Shown: positions 15,981 to 24,654 of the stretch, piece by piece
How the letters are laid out: the number at the start of each line of letters is the position of its first letter
Position numbering within the stretch: the first letter of the stretch is position 1
Origin: Methanoculleus receptaculi
GTDB lineage: Archaea; Halobacteriota; Methanomicrobia; Methanomicrobiales; Methanoculleaceae
NCBI RefSeq assembly: GCF_033472595.1
Contig: NZ_CP137642.1
Coordinates: forward strand, 434,001 to 498,000
Length of the DNA: 64,000 nucleotides
Reading direction: 5' to 3'
Position numbers and translations under genes: made by a program
The notes under the pieces: model-generated
The model's input: the letters and a program-made list of their open reading frames with translations, nothing else
Told to the model about the DNA's origin: nothing
Databases searched by the model: none

Positions 15981-16340
15981 TCAGTAATGGTAAACGGTCT
16001 CATCATACTCCGTCACCCCGTTGTTGTAGTGAATCTCCACGGGGTATGCCTGTTGCCCGGAGATACTCACCCTCTGCCCAACAGAGAAACTGACCACGGC
16101 ATTCTTTCGTTCGAGGGATATCGCGATGATGTCCTTTTGCACTGCCTCCTGGCACCCTCCATCAACATAGTCGAATATAGCCTCCCGCAGGTCCCGGATA
16201 TCGTTCTTCGGGAACTCGAGCACCCCTTCCGCCGTTGTCTGCCCGACGAGCGCCGACTGGTTGATGATCAGCGCCAGGAAGAAGAGCCCCACGGCGACCA
16301 GGAGCCCCATCAGCACGATCCACTGCCCGTCCTCGTTCAT
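15981..16340 (-). CDS. Pilin-like membrane-anchored protein
   Basis: The 119-residue product starts MNEDGQWIVLMGLLVAVGLF, again an acidic lead and one long helix (through LALIINQSALVGQ), then a soluble domain with basic and aromatic residues ending NGVTEYDETVYHY. The chosen ATG at 16340 overlaps the previous stop as ATGA. A start three codons earlier is possible. The length and position inside the cluster suggest a minor pilin. I recognise no named family with certainty. Confidence 0.65.
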   Translation of the reverse strand: MNEDGQWIVLMGLLVAVGLFFLALIINQSALVGQTTAEGVLEFPKNDIRDLREAIFDYVDGGCQEAVQKDIIAISLERKNAVVSFSVGQRVSISGQQAYPVEIHYNNGVTEYDETVYHY

Positions 16341-16840
16341 GCACGCCATAACAGCACCTCCACAAGGACTGCCTGCGCCCGCGACCCGTAGGGCCGCATT
16401 TGGTTTGTTTGTTTGTCAAGTTGCACCCACCGGGTCACACGCACGGCAGATTCCCTGCCGGTCCAGGTCTCGTCGGGTTCAACGAGCAGGTGCTCTTTGA
16501 TCTGATCGTCCTTGTCTCGGTATGTAACGTTCGCACTCATGTGGAGGGTATCAGTATCACTTGCCATCATGTTGCAGTAGTCCAGGAACATGTCCTCAAA
16601 ACCGGTACTATTATCATCGTTGACAAAAATCTCCAGGTCACTCTTTGTTCCGTCAGTATCCGGCGTATCCATCATCGCGAGCACGTCGCTACCGAGCTGC
16701 TCAAGCTGCATATCGGGGATGTGTGTATCCCCCGGCGTATAGATGCTTGTTGTGCTGAGGATGAGGTATGCTGTAAGGAGCATGACGAGCCCTGCCGCGA
16801 TCCCCTCCATGGTGTAGAGCTGCCCCGAATCGTTCACCAT
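16337..16840 (-). CDS. Pilin-like protein resembling haloarchaeal DUF7288
   Basis: The 167-residue product starts MVNDSGQLYTMEGIAAGLVM, then a hydrophobic helix through LILSTTSIY and a soluble domain containing PDMQLEQLGSDVLAMMD. The lead S/R-G-Q-x-x-T-x-E-(A/G) and the LxxxGxDVL region resemble, as I recall, DUF7288-type proteins of haloarchaea, which also sit in multi-gene pilin-like clusters. The start overlaps the preceding gene by seven bases. The function is unknown beyond a surface or secretion role by context. Confidence 0.65.
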   Translation of the reverse strand: MVNDSGQLYTMEGIAAGLVMLLTAYLILSTTSIYTPGDTHIPDMQLEQLGSDVLAMMDTPDTDGTKSDLEIFVNDDNSTGFEDMFLDYCNMMASDTDTLHMSANVTYRDKDDQIKEHLLVEPDETWTGRESAVRVTRWVQLDKQTNQMRPYGSRAQAVLVEVLLWRA

Positions 16841-17862
16841 ATGGCGACCTCCAGGACGGCGGGCTTGAGAGCCGGTCGGGTGACGTTTTTTGGATTGTAG
16901 TCATAGTAGTGGATGCCAGTGATGTTGGTGTGCGGGTAGTCAGCATTCTCGAAGGTGAACCGGATATCCAGGATGCTGGTCGGTCCGAGCTCGAATAGAG
17001 ATGTTGCAGCCGGTTTGAGGACGAAAGAGATGTTTGACGAGACCCCAACACCTGGTTCTGGCGGGTAAAGATCAGGGTTATTGTCGATCCGCAGCGTGTA
17101 ATAGTCCGTATCATCTTCATCGTAGGGGAAGGGGAAGCTCGAAGAACCTAGCCAGAACGTCACGCTCTTGAGTGTTGCGTTCGATGCTGTTCCGTTCAGG
17201 AACGCCTCAAAATTCGTGATCGTTATGTTCACCGGCTCGGTTCGCGGGTCGATCCGGTAGGCGGGATCGATCGATGCGTTCAGCAGCCGGCTGAAGTCAA
17301 GCCGGACGGTGAAAGTCCTGGTGGTTGAGTTATCACCCGGCGAAATGGTAATGGTATACTGGTTCTTGAAACCCTCATCGATCACCGCCACGCTCGGCTC
17401 CTTGATCTTCACCACCCGGCGGATGTAGCCGTAGCCGTAGCCCTCTGGAGTCTCCTGGCCGACCTTGTGGTTGTATCTCCCGTCCAGGCTCCGGAGCGTT
17501 ATGTTGTAGGAGTAGGGTATCTCGCCAAAGATCACCTTGCTGCGGTAGTCTTCAGGATCGAAGAACGAGGTGTTGAAGAACTTCTCAATCTTTGTTGAGA
17601 GGAGGATGTTTGGTGCATCCTTCGAGACCGCGAGCCCCATCCGCTCGATCTCGTCCTTGTGGTTCACATCGTATGCCTCCCACGGTGGATCGACCGGCCA
17701 GCCCGGGTCCTCGGCGAGTATAACCCCGGTACGGTAGGCGACCGCGTCGTAATCGATGCCACTGCTCTGAAGCCCTGCAAGGAGCCCCGGAACCATGCTC
17801 GCCACCGCGATCAGGGCCACCATAAAGATCGTGAACCCGACAAGGAAGTCGATAGAGAACAA
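16834..17862 (-). CDS. Secreted, membrane-anchored beta-rich protein of the pilin-like cluster
   Basis: The 342-residue product has an N-terminal helix (FSIDFLVGFTIFMVALIAVASMV), then a long extracellular part rich in Asn, Ser, Thr and aromatic residues with many N-x-S/T sites (NTSFFDPE, NASIDPAY, NGTASNATLK). The start is uncertain: TTG at 17862 is the first usual start. The frame continues upstream as LRNDEG, the same NDxG lead as its neighbours, beginning with a CTG. It is probably the largest exposed component of the system. Antisense and out-of-frame ORFs here lack protein character. Confidence 0.65.
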   Translation of the reverse strand: MFSIDFLVGFTIFMVALIAVASMVPGLLAGLQSSGIDYDAVAYRTGVILAEDPGWPVDPPWEAYDVNHKDEIERMGLAVSKDAPNILLSTKIEKFFNTSFFDPEDYRSKVIFGEIPYSYNITLRSLDGRYNHKVGQETPEGYGYGYIRRVVKIKEPSVAVIDEGFKNQYTITISPGDNSTTRTFTVRLDFSRLLNASIDPAYRIDPRTEPVNITITNFEAFLNGTASNATLKSVTFWLGSSSFPFPYDEDDTDYYTLRIDNNPDLYPPEPGVGVSSNISFVLKPAATSLFELGPTSILDIRFTFENADYPHTNITGIHYYDYNPKNVTRPALKPAVLEVAIW

Positions 17863-17882
17863 CCCCTCGTCGTTCCTCAGCC

Positions 17883-18455
17883 CTATATGACCACCTCCCC
17901 GGTATCCGCCCGGAAGGCGAGAGTCTCCATCCCGGTCTCTGAGCGGGCTGTAACGGTATAGACCCCCTCCGCGAGCACAATATCCACTGTATTTGTGTTG
18001 AGGCGCTCCATCGCCGCCCGGATCCCATCCTCATGCATCGCGAAGATCTCTTCCGGCGCGAGGAGCTCGGTCATATTCAACTCCTCTTCTGGTATGGGCG
18101 CAGGAAGCGAGACCTCCTGCCATCCTGTCGCACCGAGGATCAGCCAGCGCGCCCCGTCAGCGTCCAGGAGACCCAGCGTCCAGGAATAGGCTCGCCCTTC
18201 GAGGTCCACACGGTTCCCGAGCACCTGATGGAGCGATGCGCCGGTGACGTTCAGACCGCCTTCGGCTCCGAGCAGATCGAGTTCAGCGAGTGCCTCTGCC
18301 AGGGTGAGCCTCTCCGGCTCCGGCAGGTCGACTGCCGTGATACCGCCGCCCTCAGATGGTGTCGTGGAAGTGTCGAGACAGCCAGACGCGGTGCAGAAGA
18401 TACAGACTGCGGCAAACAGTGCCAGAACTCTCCCGACAGGTCTCATGTTAAACAT
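17883..18455 (-). CDS. Predicted lipoprotein, first gene of the pilin-like cluster
   Basis: A signal peptide (MRPVGRVLALFAAVCIFC) ends in a lipobox-like TASGC, so Cys is probably the anchored residue of an extracellular lipoprotein. The mature part (about 160 residues) is acidic and Leu/Ala-rich without a named domain. I chose ATG 18455; ATG 18446 is an alternative. TATTATTAATAT on this strand around 18470-18481 is a good TATA box. The next gene follows after 20 bases, so this looks like the head of a six-gene transcript running to 14750. Confidence 0.65.
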   Translation of the reverse strand: MFNMRPVGRVLALFAAVCIFCTASGCLDTSTTPSEGGGITAVDLPEPERLTLAEALAELDLLGAEGGLNVTGASLHQVLGNRVDLEGRAYSWTLGLLDADGARWLILGATGWQEVSLPAPIPEEELNMTELLAPEEIFAMHEDGIRAAMERLNTNTVDIVLAEGVYTVTARSETGMETLAFRADTGEVVI

Positions 18456-18684
18456 TCTTTTTACACGAGGGGATATTAATAATAATCCATATCGCATCTT
18501 CCAGAATCCACCGCGAAAACCGGATACCCGGTGGATGCGGAGTGGATGCCGGCACGAAATTATATTGGGATCTCTATAGTCCCCCGGTTCGGGTTTTATA
18601 CCTCCGGTGCACCGGCCGGGGGTCCTGGCACCTCACCGTAACATATAACAGAGATATAGTAGCAAGAGATCATACAGGATATAC

Positions 18685-19326
18685 ATGTGCAACAACTCAG
18701 ACCCGGGCACGCCCGGAGAAGCACGCGACCGGTTTGCCGAAGCGGTCGCGTTTCATGGTCACGTCTGCCCCGGTCTTGCTATAGGTTACCGGGCGGCGGA
18801 GATCGCCCTCTCCCGGCTATCTTCCGGCCGCTCGAGAGATGAGGAACTGGTCACGATCACCGAGAACGACGCCTGTGGTGTCGATGCCATCCAGGTTCTG
18901 ACGGGCTGCACCGCCGGGAAAGGGAACCTGCTCTTCAGGGACCATGGCAAACAGGCGTTCACGTTCATCAACCGTAAAACAGGGGCAGCGATCCGGGTCG
19001 CGGCGAATCCATCGTTTGATATTGAGTCGCTCGACCCCGGGCTTGCGGCGCTCAGAAAGCGCGTGATGCTGGGCGAGGCAACCGGTGCGGAACGCGCAGA
19101 CTTCCAGGAGCACGTGAACCGGGTTGTCGATGCCATACTGAAGGCACCTGACGACGACCTCTTCATAATCCGCAAGGTCGATCAGACGATACCCGAACCC
19201 GCCCGGATCTTCCGCTCGGTGCCGTGTGCGAAATGCGGTGAGATGACCGCCGAGTCCCGTATCAGGGTCGAGGATGGAAAATTTCTCTGCTATGCCTGCT
19301 CGGAGAATTACTCCAGGTGCCTGTGA
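18685..19326 (+). CDS. FmdE-family protein (formylmethanofuran dehydrogenase subunit E-like)
   Basis: The 213-residue protein has the FmdE core: FHGHVCPGLAIGYRAAEIAL near 22-42 with the invariant HGH.CPG, then ENDACGVDAIQVLTGCTAGKGNL near 65-87. A C-terminal zinc-ribbon part has CAKCGE...CYAC. Such proteins copurify with molybdenum formylmethanofuran dehydrogenase in some methanogens, but many paralogs exist whose role is unknown; the Cys-rich core is thought to bind metal or an iron-sulfur cluster. It stands alone, 27 kb from the fwd operon. Confidence 0.85.
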   Translation: MCNNSDPGTPGEARDRFAEAVAFHGHVCPGLAIGYRAAEIALSRLSSGRSRDEELVTITENDACGVDAIQVLTGCTAGKGNLLFRDHGKQAFTFINRKTGAAIRVAANPSFDIESLDPGLAALRKRVMLGEATGAERADFQEHVNRVVDAILKAPDDDLFIIRKVDQTIPEPARIFRSVPCAKCGEMTAESRIRVEDGKFLCYACSENYSRCL

Positions 19327-19341
19327 GGGGCGCCTCCATCC

Positions 19342-20214
19342 TCACCGCACGATCTTTGTTATCGGGATCTCAAGGATATCCTCGGCACCCGCGGCTTTGA
19401 GAGCAGGGATCAGCCCGTTGACAAGCCCTTTCTGAACCACCGTCTGGATGCTGAAGTAGTCGATCCCGTGAAGCCTGCTGAGGGTGGGCCTCTTCATCGC
19501 CGGGAGCACCTCGATGACACGCTCAAGCGCCGCCGCCGGCACGTTCATCGTCAGGAGAACCTGGCGGCGCGCCTCGATCACCCCCATGAGAAGTGTTGCG
19601 ATCTCGTCGATCTCCCGGTGCTTCTCCGGGTCGCGGAGCGAGTCGCGGTTTGCCAGGAGCGCGGTGTGTGACTCCATGATCTCTCCCACGATCTTGAGCC
19701 CGTTCTTCCGGAGGGTGCTCCCCGTCTCGGTGAGGTCGACGACCACGTCCATCAGGTCCGGGACCTTCGCCTCTGAAGCCCCGTAGGAGGGGAAGAGCCT
19801 GACCGGGATCCCGAGGTCGTCAAAGAACCGTTTCGTGATCCGGGGATACTCAGTTGTAACCCGGCTGCCGGCGCGGATAGCGGTGACGTCCTCGATCGGT
19901 TCGTCACGGTGAACCGCGACAACAATCTTCACGTTCCCGTCGCCGGTCTTGCTGTAGGAGAGGTTTGCAACCTCAACAACGTCGGCACCGCTCTCCTCAA
20001 CCCAGTCAACCCCGGATATCCCGAGATCGAAGTAGCCCATCTGGACGTAGAGCGGGATCTCCTGCGGCCTGAGGATCTTCACCTTACCGATCCTGGGGTC
20101 ATCGATCCTGGGATTGTAATCGCGGTCTGTCCGTCTGACCTCGAGATCCGCCTCCTTGAAGACCTGTAGCGTCTGCGCTTCAAGGCTCCCTTTTGGGAGC
20201 GCAATCGTGATCAT
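19342..20214 (-). CDS. hisG: ATP phosphoribosyltransferase, long form
   Basis: The enzyme joins ATP and PRPP in the first step of histidine synthesis. The N terminus (ITIALPKGSLEAQTLQVFKEA) and the binding region GISGVDWVEESGADVVEV are typical, and DVVVDLTETGSTLRKNGLK near 155-173 is the PRPP loop. With 290 residues it is the long, hexameric form carrying a C-terminal regulatory domain (KRPTLSRL...GLVNGLIPALKAAGAEDILEIPI), so no HisZ is needed and histidine feedback is expected. It is a lone gene here. Confidence 0.93.
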   Translation of the reverse strand: MITIALPKGSLEAQTLQVFKEADLEVRRTDRDYNPRIDDPRIGKVKILRPQEIPLYVQMGYFDLGISGVDWVEESGADVVEVANLSYSKTGDGNVKIVVAVHRDEPIEDVTAIRAGSRVTTEYPRITKRFFDDLGIPVRLFPSYGASEAKVPDLMDVVVDLTETGSTLRKNGLKIVGEIMESHTALLANRDSLRDPEKHREIDEIATLLMGVIEARRQVLLTMNVPAAALERVIEVLPAMKRPTLSRLHGIDYFSIQTVVQKGLVNGLIPALKAAGAEDILEIPITKIVR

Positions 20215-20263
20215 AAAAGATCATCCTGCAGGAAAAGAGTTAAAGGTGATCTCACTCGAAATC

Positions 20264-21529
20264 TCAGTCTATGGTGTGAACCAGAAGCCCGGAAAGGAGT
20301 TTCGGCTCGAACCATGTGGATTTAGGGGGCATGACGCCTCCTGCATCGGCTATCGCGAGCACCGTCTCGATCGGCACCGGCTGCATCGCCACGGCGAGGG
20401 CGTATCTGCCGTCATCCACAAGTCGCTCGAGTTCACGGAGTGGTTTCGCCCCGCCCATGTAGTGGAGTCTTGTGTCAGCCTGTGGATCGGAGATTCCAAG
20501 CATCCCCTTCAGGATATCTTTCTGGAGGACAGAGACGTCGAGTGACCCGAGCAGGTTGGTGGGATCGGCGATCGGTCGGGAGATCTCGTACCATGCCTCA
20601 TCCAGGTATATGTGCATCACATGCCTTCCTCCAGCATCAGACTCAAGCGGCGGGATCTGGTAGCCTTCGGTATCGAGGCTCCCGCAGGGGCGGACGGTCC
20701 AGCCAGATTCACGGAGCGCCTCGAGGAACTCGCGGGGAGTGGCGTATCTGCCAAGGTCGGTGACGAGTCTGCTGTAACCGTGGATACGTACGCGGTCGTG
20801 AGGAAAGAGAACCACCATAAACCTCCCGGCCTCCTCTGTAAACCTCCCCTCGCGCCTCCGCAACGCCGCCACGTTCACCGCGGATTTGGCACGGTGGTGC
20901 CCGTCGGCGATATAAGTCTCCGGCACCGCCGAAAAGAGGTCTTCGAGGTGAGAGAGTGCGGCATCATCTGTGATCCGGTAAATCTGGTGCAGCACACCCG
21001 ATGCAGTCGTCGTGCTTCCGTCGGGCCGGACGCCCTCGATAAGGGAGTGAAGGTGTGAGTAGATACCCTGCCGGTCTCGGTAGAGCAGGAACACAAGGCC
21101 GGTGTTAGCGCCGACCGCATCTATATGCCGCGTTCGGTCTTCCTCCTTGTCATAACGGGTGAGCTCATGCCGCCGGATCTTCCCTGTCTCGTAATCTTCT
21201 GTCGGGACGCAGCAGACCAGGCCGACAAACTCTTCCCCGTCCTGTACTGCCCGGTAGACATACATCCCAGGCTCCGGGTCGCGTTCCATCAGCCCATCCG
21301 CGAGCATGCTCTCGAAGACCTCTCGCGCCCGTCGGTAGACCCGGTCATCGTTTGGCGGGATGTCGGGGAGTTCGGCATCTGGCCGGCTTACCCGCAGGAA
21401 ACTCAGCGGGTTCTTCTCGATGCATTCCCGCGCTTCGTCTGCTGTCACCACATCGTATGGTACGGATGGGATCTTTTCAGAGTACCGCCGCGCTGGACGG
21501 ATCGCCGCGAAACGATAAATTTGAACCAT
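20264..21529 (-). CDS. DUF1015 family protein
   Basis: The 421-residue protein begins MVQIYRFAAIRPARRYSEKI and continues with SVPYDVVTADEARECIEKNPLSFLRV, the DUF1015 opening. Later blocks are ADGHHRAKSAVNVA and MVVLFPHDRVRIHGYSRLVTDL, also diagnostic. The ADGHHR motif resembles the ParB/sulfiredoxin-like nucleotide site of free serine kinases, so a phosphotransfer role is possible but unproven. A longer frame reaches 21718, but its first 63 residues are out of character; ATG 21529 is chosen. An AT-rich stretch (AAACGATAAATTTGAACC) precedes it. Confidence 0.8.
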   Translation of the reverse strand: MVQIYRFAAIRPARRYSEKIPSVPYDVVTADEARECIEKNPLSFLRVSRPDAELPDIPPNDDRVYRRAREVFESMLADGLMERDPEPGMYVYRAVQDGEEFVGLVCCVPTEDYETGKIRRHELTRYDKEEDRTRHIDAVGANTGLVFLLYRDRQGIYSHLHSLIEGVRPDGSTTTASGVLHQIYRITDDAALSHLEDLFSAVPETYIADGHHRAKSAVNVAALRRREGRFTEEAGRFMVVLFPHDRVRIHGYSRLVTDLGRYATPREFLEALRESGWTVRPCGSLDTEGYQIPPLESDAGGRHVMHIYLDEAWYEISRPIADPTNLLGSLDVSVLQKDILKGMLGISDPQADTRLHYMGGAKPLRELERLVDDGRYALAVAMQPVPIETVLAIADAGGVMPPKSTWFEPKLLSGLLVHTID

Positions 21530-21612
21530 GGATACCGCCACTCGTCTGTGCCTACTCTTTTGTTCCCTGAAGACTAATAGTTGATAGGTATCCAGACGGA
21601 GTGTGAACGGGT

Positions 21613-22077
21613 ATGATGCCCCTTCAGTTAACCATTCTTCGGGCGCAGCCCTCAGACATTCCACAGATCGTTGGCATAGAGATGGTGGCCTTCGTCGATC
21701 CATGGGATGAGATGACACTCCGGGAAACTCTCAATTGCTTCCCGGAGACGTTCTTTGTGGCAAAAACCAATGGCGATCTGGTCGGTTTCATCGTTGGCGG
21801 GATCGAGGACACCGGGGAAGAGGTTTATGGGCACATAATGAACTTTGCCGTCGCTCCCCGTTGCCGCCGCCGGGGGGTGGGGCGACACCTCCTCCGCCGC
21901 CTGGAGCAGGAGTATGCCATCCTGGGCGCTAACGGCATCCAACTCGAGGTCAGGGTCAGCAACACCGTGGCGCAGGAGTTTTACCACAGTCTCGGCTATC
22001 GCGAGGTATTCCAGGTGGCATCCTACTACTCAAACGGGGAAGACGCCCTTGTCATGATGAAATGGTTCCGGTTTTAA
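21613..22077 (+). CDS. rimI: GNAT N-acetyltransferase, RimI-like
   Basis: The 154-residue acetyl-CoA-dependent transferase has the order expected for RimI/Ard1: IEMVAFVDPWDEMTLRE near 23-39, GHIMNFAVAPRCRRRGVGRHLL near 73-94 (the acetyl-CoA loop R-R-x-G-V-G) and LEVRVSNTVAQEFYHSLGY near 110-128. In archaea this enzyme acetylates protein N termini. The start could be either of two adjacent ATGs. It is divergent from the DUF1015 gene and convergent with hmgA. Confidence 0.88.
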   Translation: MMPLQLTILRAQPSDIPQIVGIEMVAFVDPWDEMTLRETLNCFPETFFVAKTNGDLVGFIVGGIEDTGEEVYGHIMNFAVAPRCRRRGVGRHLLRRLEQEYAILGANGIQLEVRVSNTVAQEFYHSLGYREVFQVASYYSNGEDALVMMKWFRF

Positions 22078-22113
22078 GGTTCCCGCCAGGATGCCTGGGC
22101 GTTCTCTCTACCA

Positions 22114-23322
22114 TCATCCCCGCCCCAGGTTCTGGTGTGCCCGGGCCAGGTGCTGGGCTGCCAGGGCGCCGAGGAGTGAGAGTTCGCCGGCAAGGACCGC
22201 AGCGGCAACGATCTCTCCAAAAGCCTTTGCATTGGCTCCCGGCGGGTCACCGCCGCCCGCGACACCAAGCATCGCCAGGCACTCGTGCTGGGTCTCAACA
22301 CCGGTTCCTCCGCCGACAGTCCCGACGGGGAGCGAGGGTATGCTGACCGAGACGTAAACACCACCCTCAACCCGGTCGACGGTTGTGATTGCGGTGCTGC
22401 CCTCGACGACGTGGGCCGCGTCCTGACCGCAGGCGATGAATATCCCGGCAACCACGTTTGCCGCCTGGGCGTTGAACCCGAACGAGGCCGCCCGCGCTGA
22501 GCCCACAAGGTTCTTGCGGTAGTTGACCTCGAGCAGTGTCTCCGCATCGGTCTTCAGGAGATCCGCGATCAGTGTCTCGCTGAGCCGCACCCCGGCAACC
22601 ACCGTCTTACCCCTGCCCTGGACGAGGTTGATGGCCGCGGGTTTCTTGTCGGTGCACATGTTTCCCGAGAGGGAGACGAGTCTTGCACCGGTCTCGCGCT
22701 CGATGAGTTCGCCCACCTTCTGGCTGGCGATCGTCACCATGTTCATGCCCATCGCGTCCTTCGTGTCGAACTCAAGCCTGACGAAGACGCTCGTGCCGGC
22801 GATGTAGGTCGTGGCTTTGAGGAACTCTCCGTGCTTTGTGGTGCTCTCAGCGGCCTCCCGGATCTCGGCGGTGTGCGTCTCCACCCAGTCTGCCGTCTCT
22901 TTCGCGTGAATGATATCGCGGGTGGCAAAGACCGGTGCCCGGGTCATCCCGTCGCGCATGATCCGGACATCCGCACCACCCGCCCGGGTTATCAGCGAAC
23001 AACCGCGGTTCACCGAGGCGACAAGTGCTCCTTCGGTCGTGGCGAGGGGGATGTAGTATGGCCCGCTGGCGTACTCGCCGTGCACCATGAGCGGTCCTGC
23101 AACACCGACCGGAACCTGGACAGCCCCTATCATGTTCTCGATGTTGCGTTTCACGACCCGATCGATCCCGATCGTGAACGATCCAATCGCGGGAAGAGGA
23201 GTCCCGGTCTCGCCCTCGATGAACGCCCGCCGCACCCTTACGGCCTCTTCCGGGGGGAGTTCCCTCTCGAGCGCATAGAGCTTGAGAGACCCGTCTTTCA
23301 GCCTCTCGATATACTCATCCAT
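22114..23322 (-). CDS. hmgA: HMG-CoA reductase, class I
   Basis: The enzyme makes mevalonate from HMG-CoA with NADPH for archaeal isoprenoid lipids. Class I features are present: ENMIGAVQVPVGVAGPL near 62-78, catalytic Glu in ATTEGALVASVNRG, catalytic Lys in MCTDKKPAAIN near 208, Asp in CGQDAAHVVEG near 285 and the C-terminal His in LARAHQNLGRG. The length (402) is usual for archaeal soluble enzymes without a membrane anchor. The gene stands alone, divergent from trm5 with about 35 bases between starts. Confidence 0.95.
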   Translation of the reverse strand: MDEYIERLKDGSLKLYALERELPPEEAVRVRRAFIEGETGTPLPAIGSFTIGIDRVVKRNIENMIGAVQVPVGVAGPLMVHGEYASGPYYIPLATTEGALVASVNRGCSLITRAGGADVRIMRDGMTRAPVFATRDIIHAKETADWVETHTAEIREAAESTTKHGEFLKATTYIAGTSVFVRLEFDTKDAMGMNMVTIASQKVGELIERETGARLVSLSGNMCTDKKPAAINLVQGRGKTVVAGVRLSETLIADLLKTDAETLLEVNYRKNLVGSARAASFGFNAQAANVVAGIFIACGQDAAHVVEGSTAITTVDRVEGGVYVSVSIPSLPVGTVGGGTGVETQHECLAMLGVAGGGDPPGANAKAFGEIVAAAVLAGELSLLGALAAQHLARAHQNLGRG

Positions 23323-23357
23323 GAATAAGTATGAGATCTTATACGTAAAGATGGCGG

Positions 23358-24284
23358 GTGGTGGAGTCCGTGGGTGAAGAACGGTGGTGCCTGGTGGTGT
23401 CAGGGCAGGAGGCCGAAGAGAGAAGGCGCCGACTGCTTGAGGCAGGGCTCCTTGACCGGCGGTATAGGCCGCGCCAGGAGGGCGGTACCGTCCTTCTCCC
23501 CCTTACCGATGAGTTTCCTGGTGCGGTGCGCCGGGAGTTTGAGGCGGTGCCGGAACGCCCCAACCTTCCACGCCACGAGATCGTCGGCGGGATCGCCATC
23601 ATGCAGGAGAACGATCCCGCTGGCGCCGGGCGGGTGCTCACCTCAAGACCGTCGCTGCACACCGTGCTCTTCCCCGAGACCCCCGTCGAGGGTGAGTACC
23701 GGACCCGCAGGTTTGCCGTCCTTGCCGGTGTCCCCGCCACCCGCACCAGGGTGACGGAGTATGGACTCCGTTTTGACGTAGACCTATCCCTTGCCTACTT
23801 CTCCGCCAGGCTCTCCACCGAGCGGCAACGGATTCTTGCGGCGATGGAGAAGGGTGAGCGGGTTCTTGATATGTTCGCCGGTGTGGGGCCTTTTGCGATC
23901 ACCCTGGCCCGTAAAGCGGATCTTGTGGTTGCGGTGGACATTAACCCTGCTGCCGTCCATCTCCTGGTCGGCAACATCACCCTCAACCGGATGAACAATG
24001 TCGTTCCGGTGCTTGCGGACGCCGGTCACCTGCCCCGGTATGGGTTTCGCCCGTTTGACCGGGTTGTCATGAACCTCCCCATGGCCGCGCCGCGGTACCT
24101 CCCGGAGGCCGCAGCGCTCTGTCGGGACGGAGGAACGATCCATCTCTATGCCCTGCAGGAGCGGGAAGGGGAGCACCTCCCTCTGATCCGCGGGGTTACC
24201 CGGGGCGAGGTCCTCGAGCGGCGGGTCAGGACATACTCTCCGGGAAAGTGGCATGCGGTTTACGATATCACCCTGGAGAGGTAA
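23358..24284 (+). CDS. trm5: tRNA (guanine37-N1) methyltransferase, Trm5 family
   Basis: The SAM-dependent methyltransferase of 308 residues methylates G37 next to the anticodon and may take part in wyosine synthesis. Sequence signs: RRFAVLAGVPATRTRVTEYG near 113-132, FDVDLSLAYFSARLSTERQRI, the SAM motif VLDMFAGVGPFAITLA near 173-188, VVAVDINPAAVHLL and the NLPMAAPRYL (NPP-like) catalytic motif near 238. It uses a GTG start, with a second GTG directly after. A stem-loop of the CATCAAACC family follows the stop. Confidence 0.9.
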   Translation: MVESVGEERWCLVVSGQEAEERRRRLLEAGLLDRRYRPRQEGGTVLLPLTDEFPGAVRREFEAVPERPNLPRHEIVGGIAIMQENDPAGAGRVLTSRPSLHTVLFPETPVEGEYRTRRFAVLAGVPATRTRVTEYGLRFDVDLSLAYFSARLSTERQRILAAMEKGERVLDMFAGVGPFAITLARKADLVVAVDINPAAVHLLVGNITLNRMNNVVPVLADAGHLPRYGFRPFDRVVMNLPMAAPRYLPEAAALCRDGGTIHLYALQEREGEHLPLIRGVTRGEVLERRVRTYSPGKWHAVYDITLER

Positions 24285-24285
24285 G

Positions 24286-24337
24286 GAGGCTATCAAACCA
24301 GTACCTTCAGGCTGATCTGCCGGGTTTGATAAGCCTC
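24286..24337. repeat. CATCAAACC stem-loop, copy 3, after trm5
   Basis: GAGGCTATCAAACC (24286-24299) pairs with GGTTTGATAAGCCTC (24323-24337) with a one-base bulge; the loop is 23 bases. It begins one base after the trm5 stop, so it could end or stabilise that transcript. It has the same arms as the copies at 9909 and 13486. Confidence 0.6.
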
Positions 24338-24654
24338 TCTCCGGACGGATTCCGGGGGTGGTGTGATTCTCCCTTGCTACAGCGTCCGGAAATGGGTTTT
24401 TAGTCGGTTCCCGGTTAGAACCGCAGGAGATTCATCTGCGCGCCGGGCACGGCTTTCCAGGGCCAATCGCCACACACTCCCTTCCGGAGAGGAAGCGGCC
24501 GTGCGATCGTGGCGTTCAAGGATACTGAAAGGGCATGGTGTCCCGGAAGCCTGAGGAGATGGGGTGTTCCTGTTCAGCGGAAGGCGTTCACCGCGGGATG
24601 CAGTCGCATGAAAAGAGAGATGGGTTCCGGGGCAGAACTATCAGATGGGTGTAT
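24338..24654. other. Intergenic stretch, no gene seen
   Basis: About 320 bases without a convincing gene. An open frame joins the ATPase gene from 24535, but its residues lack family character before the ATG at 24655. Confidence 0.35.
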
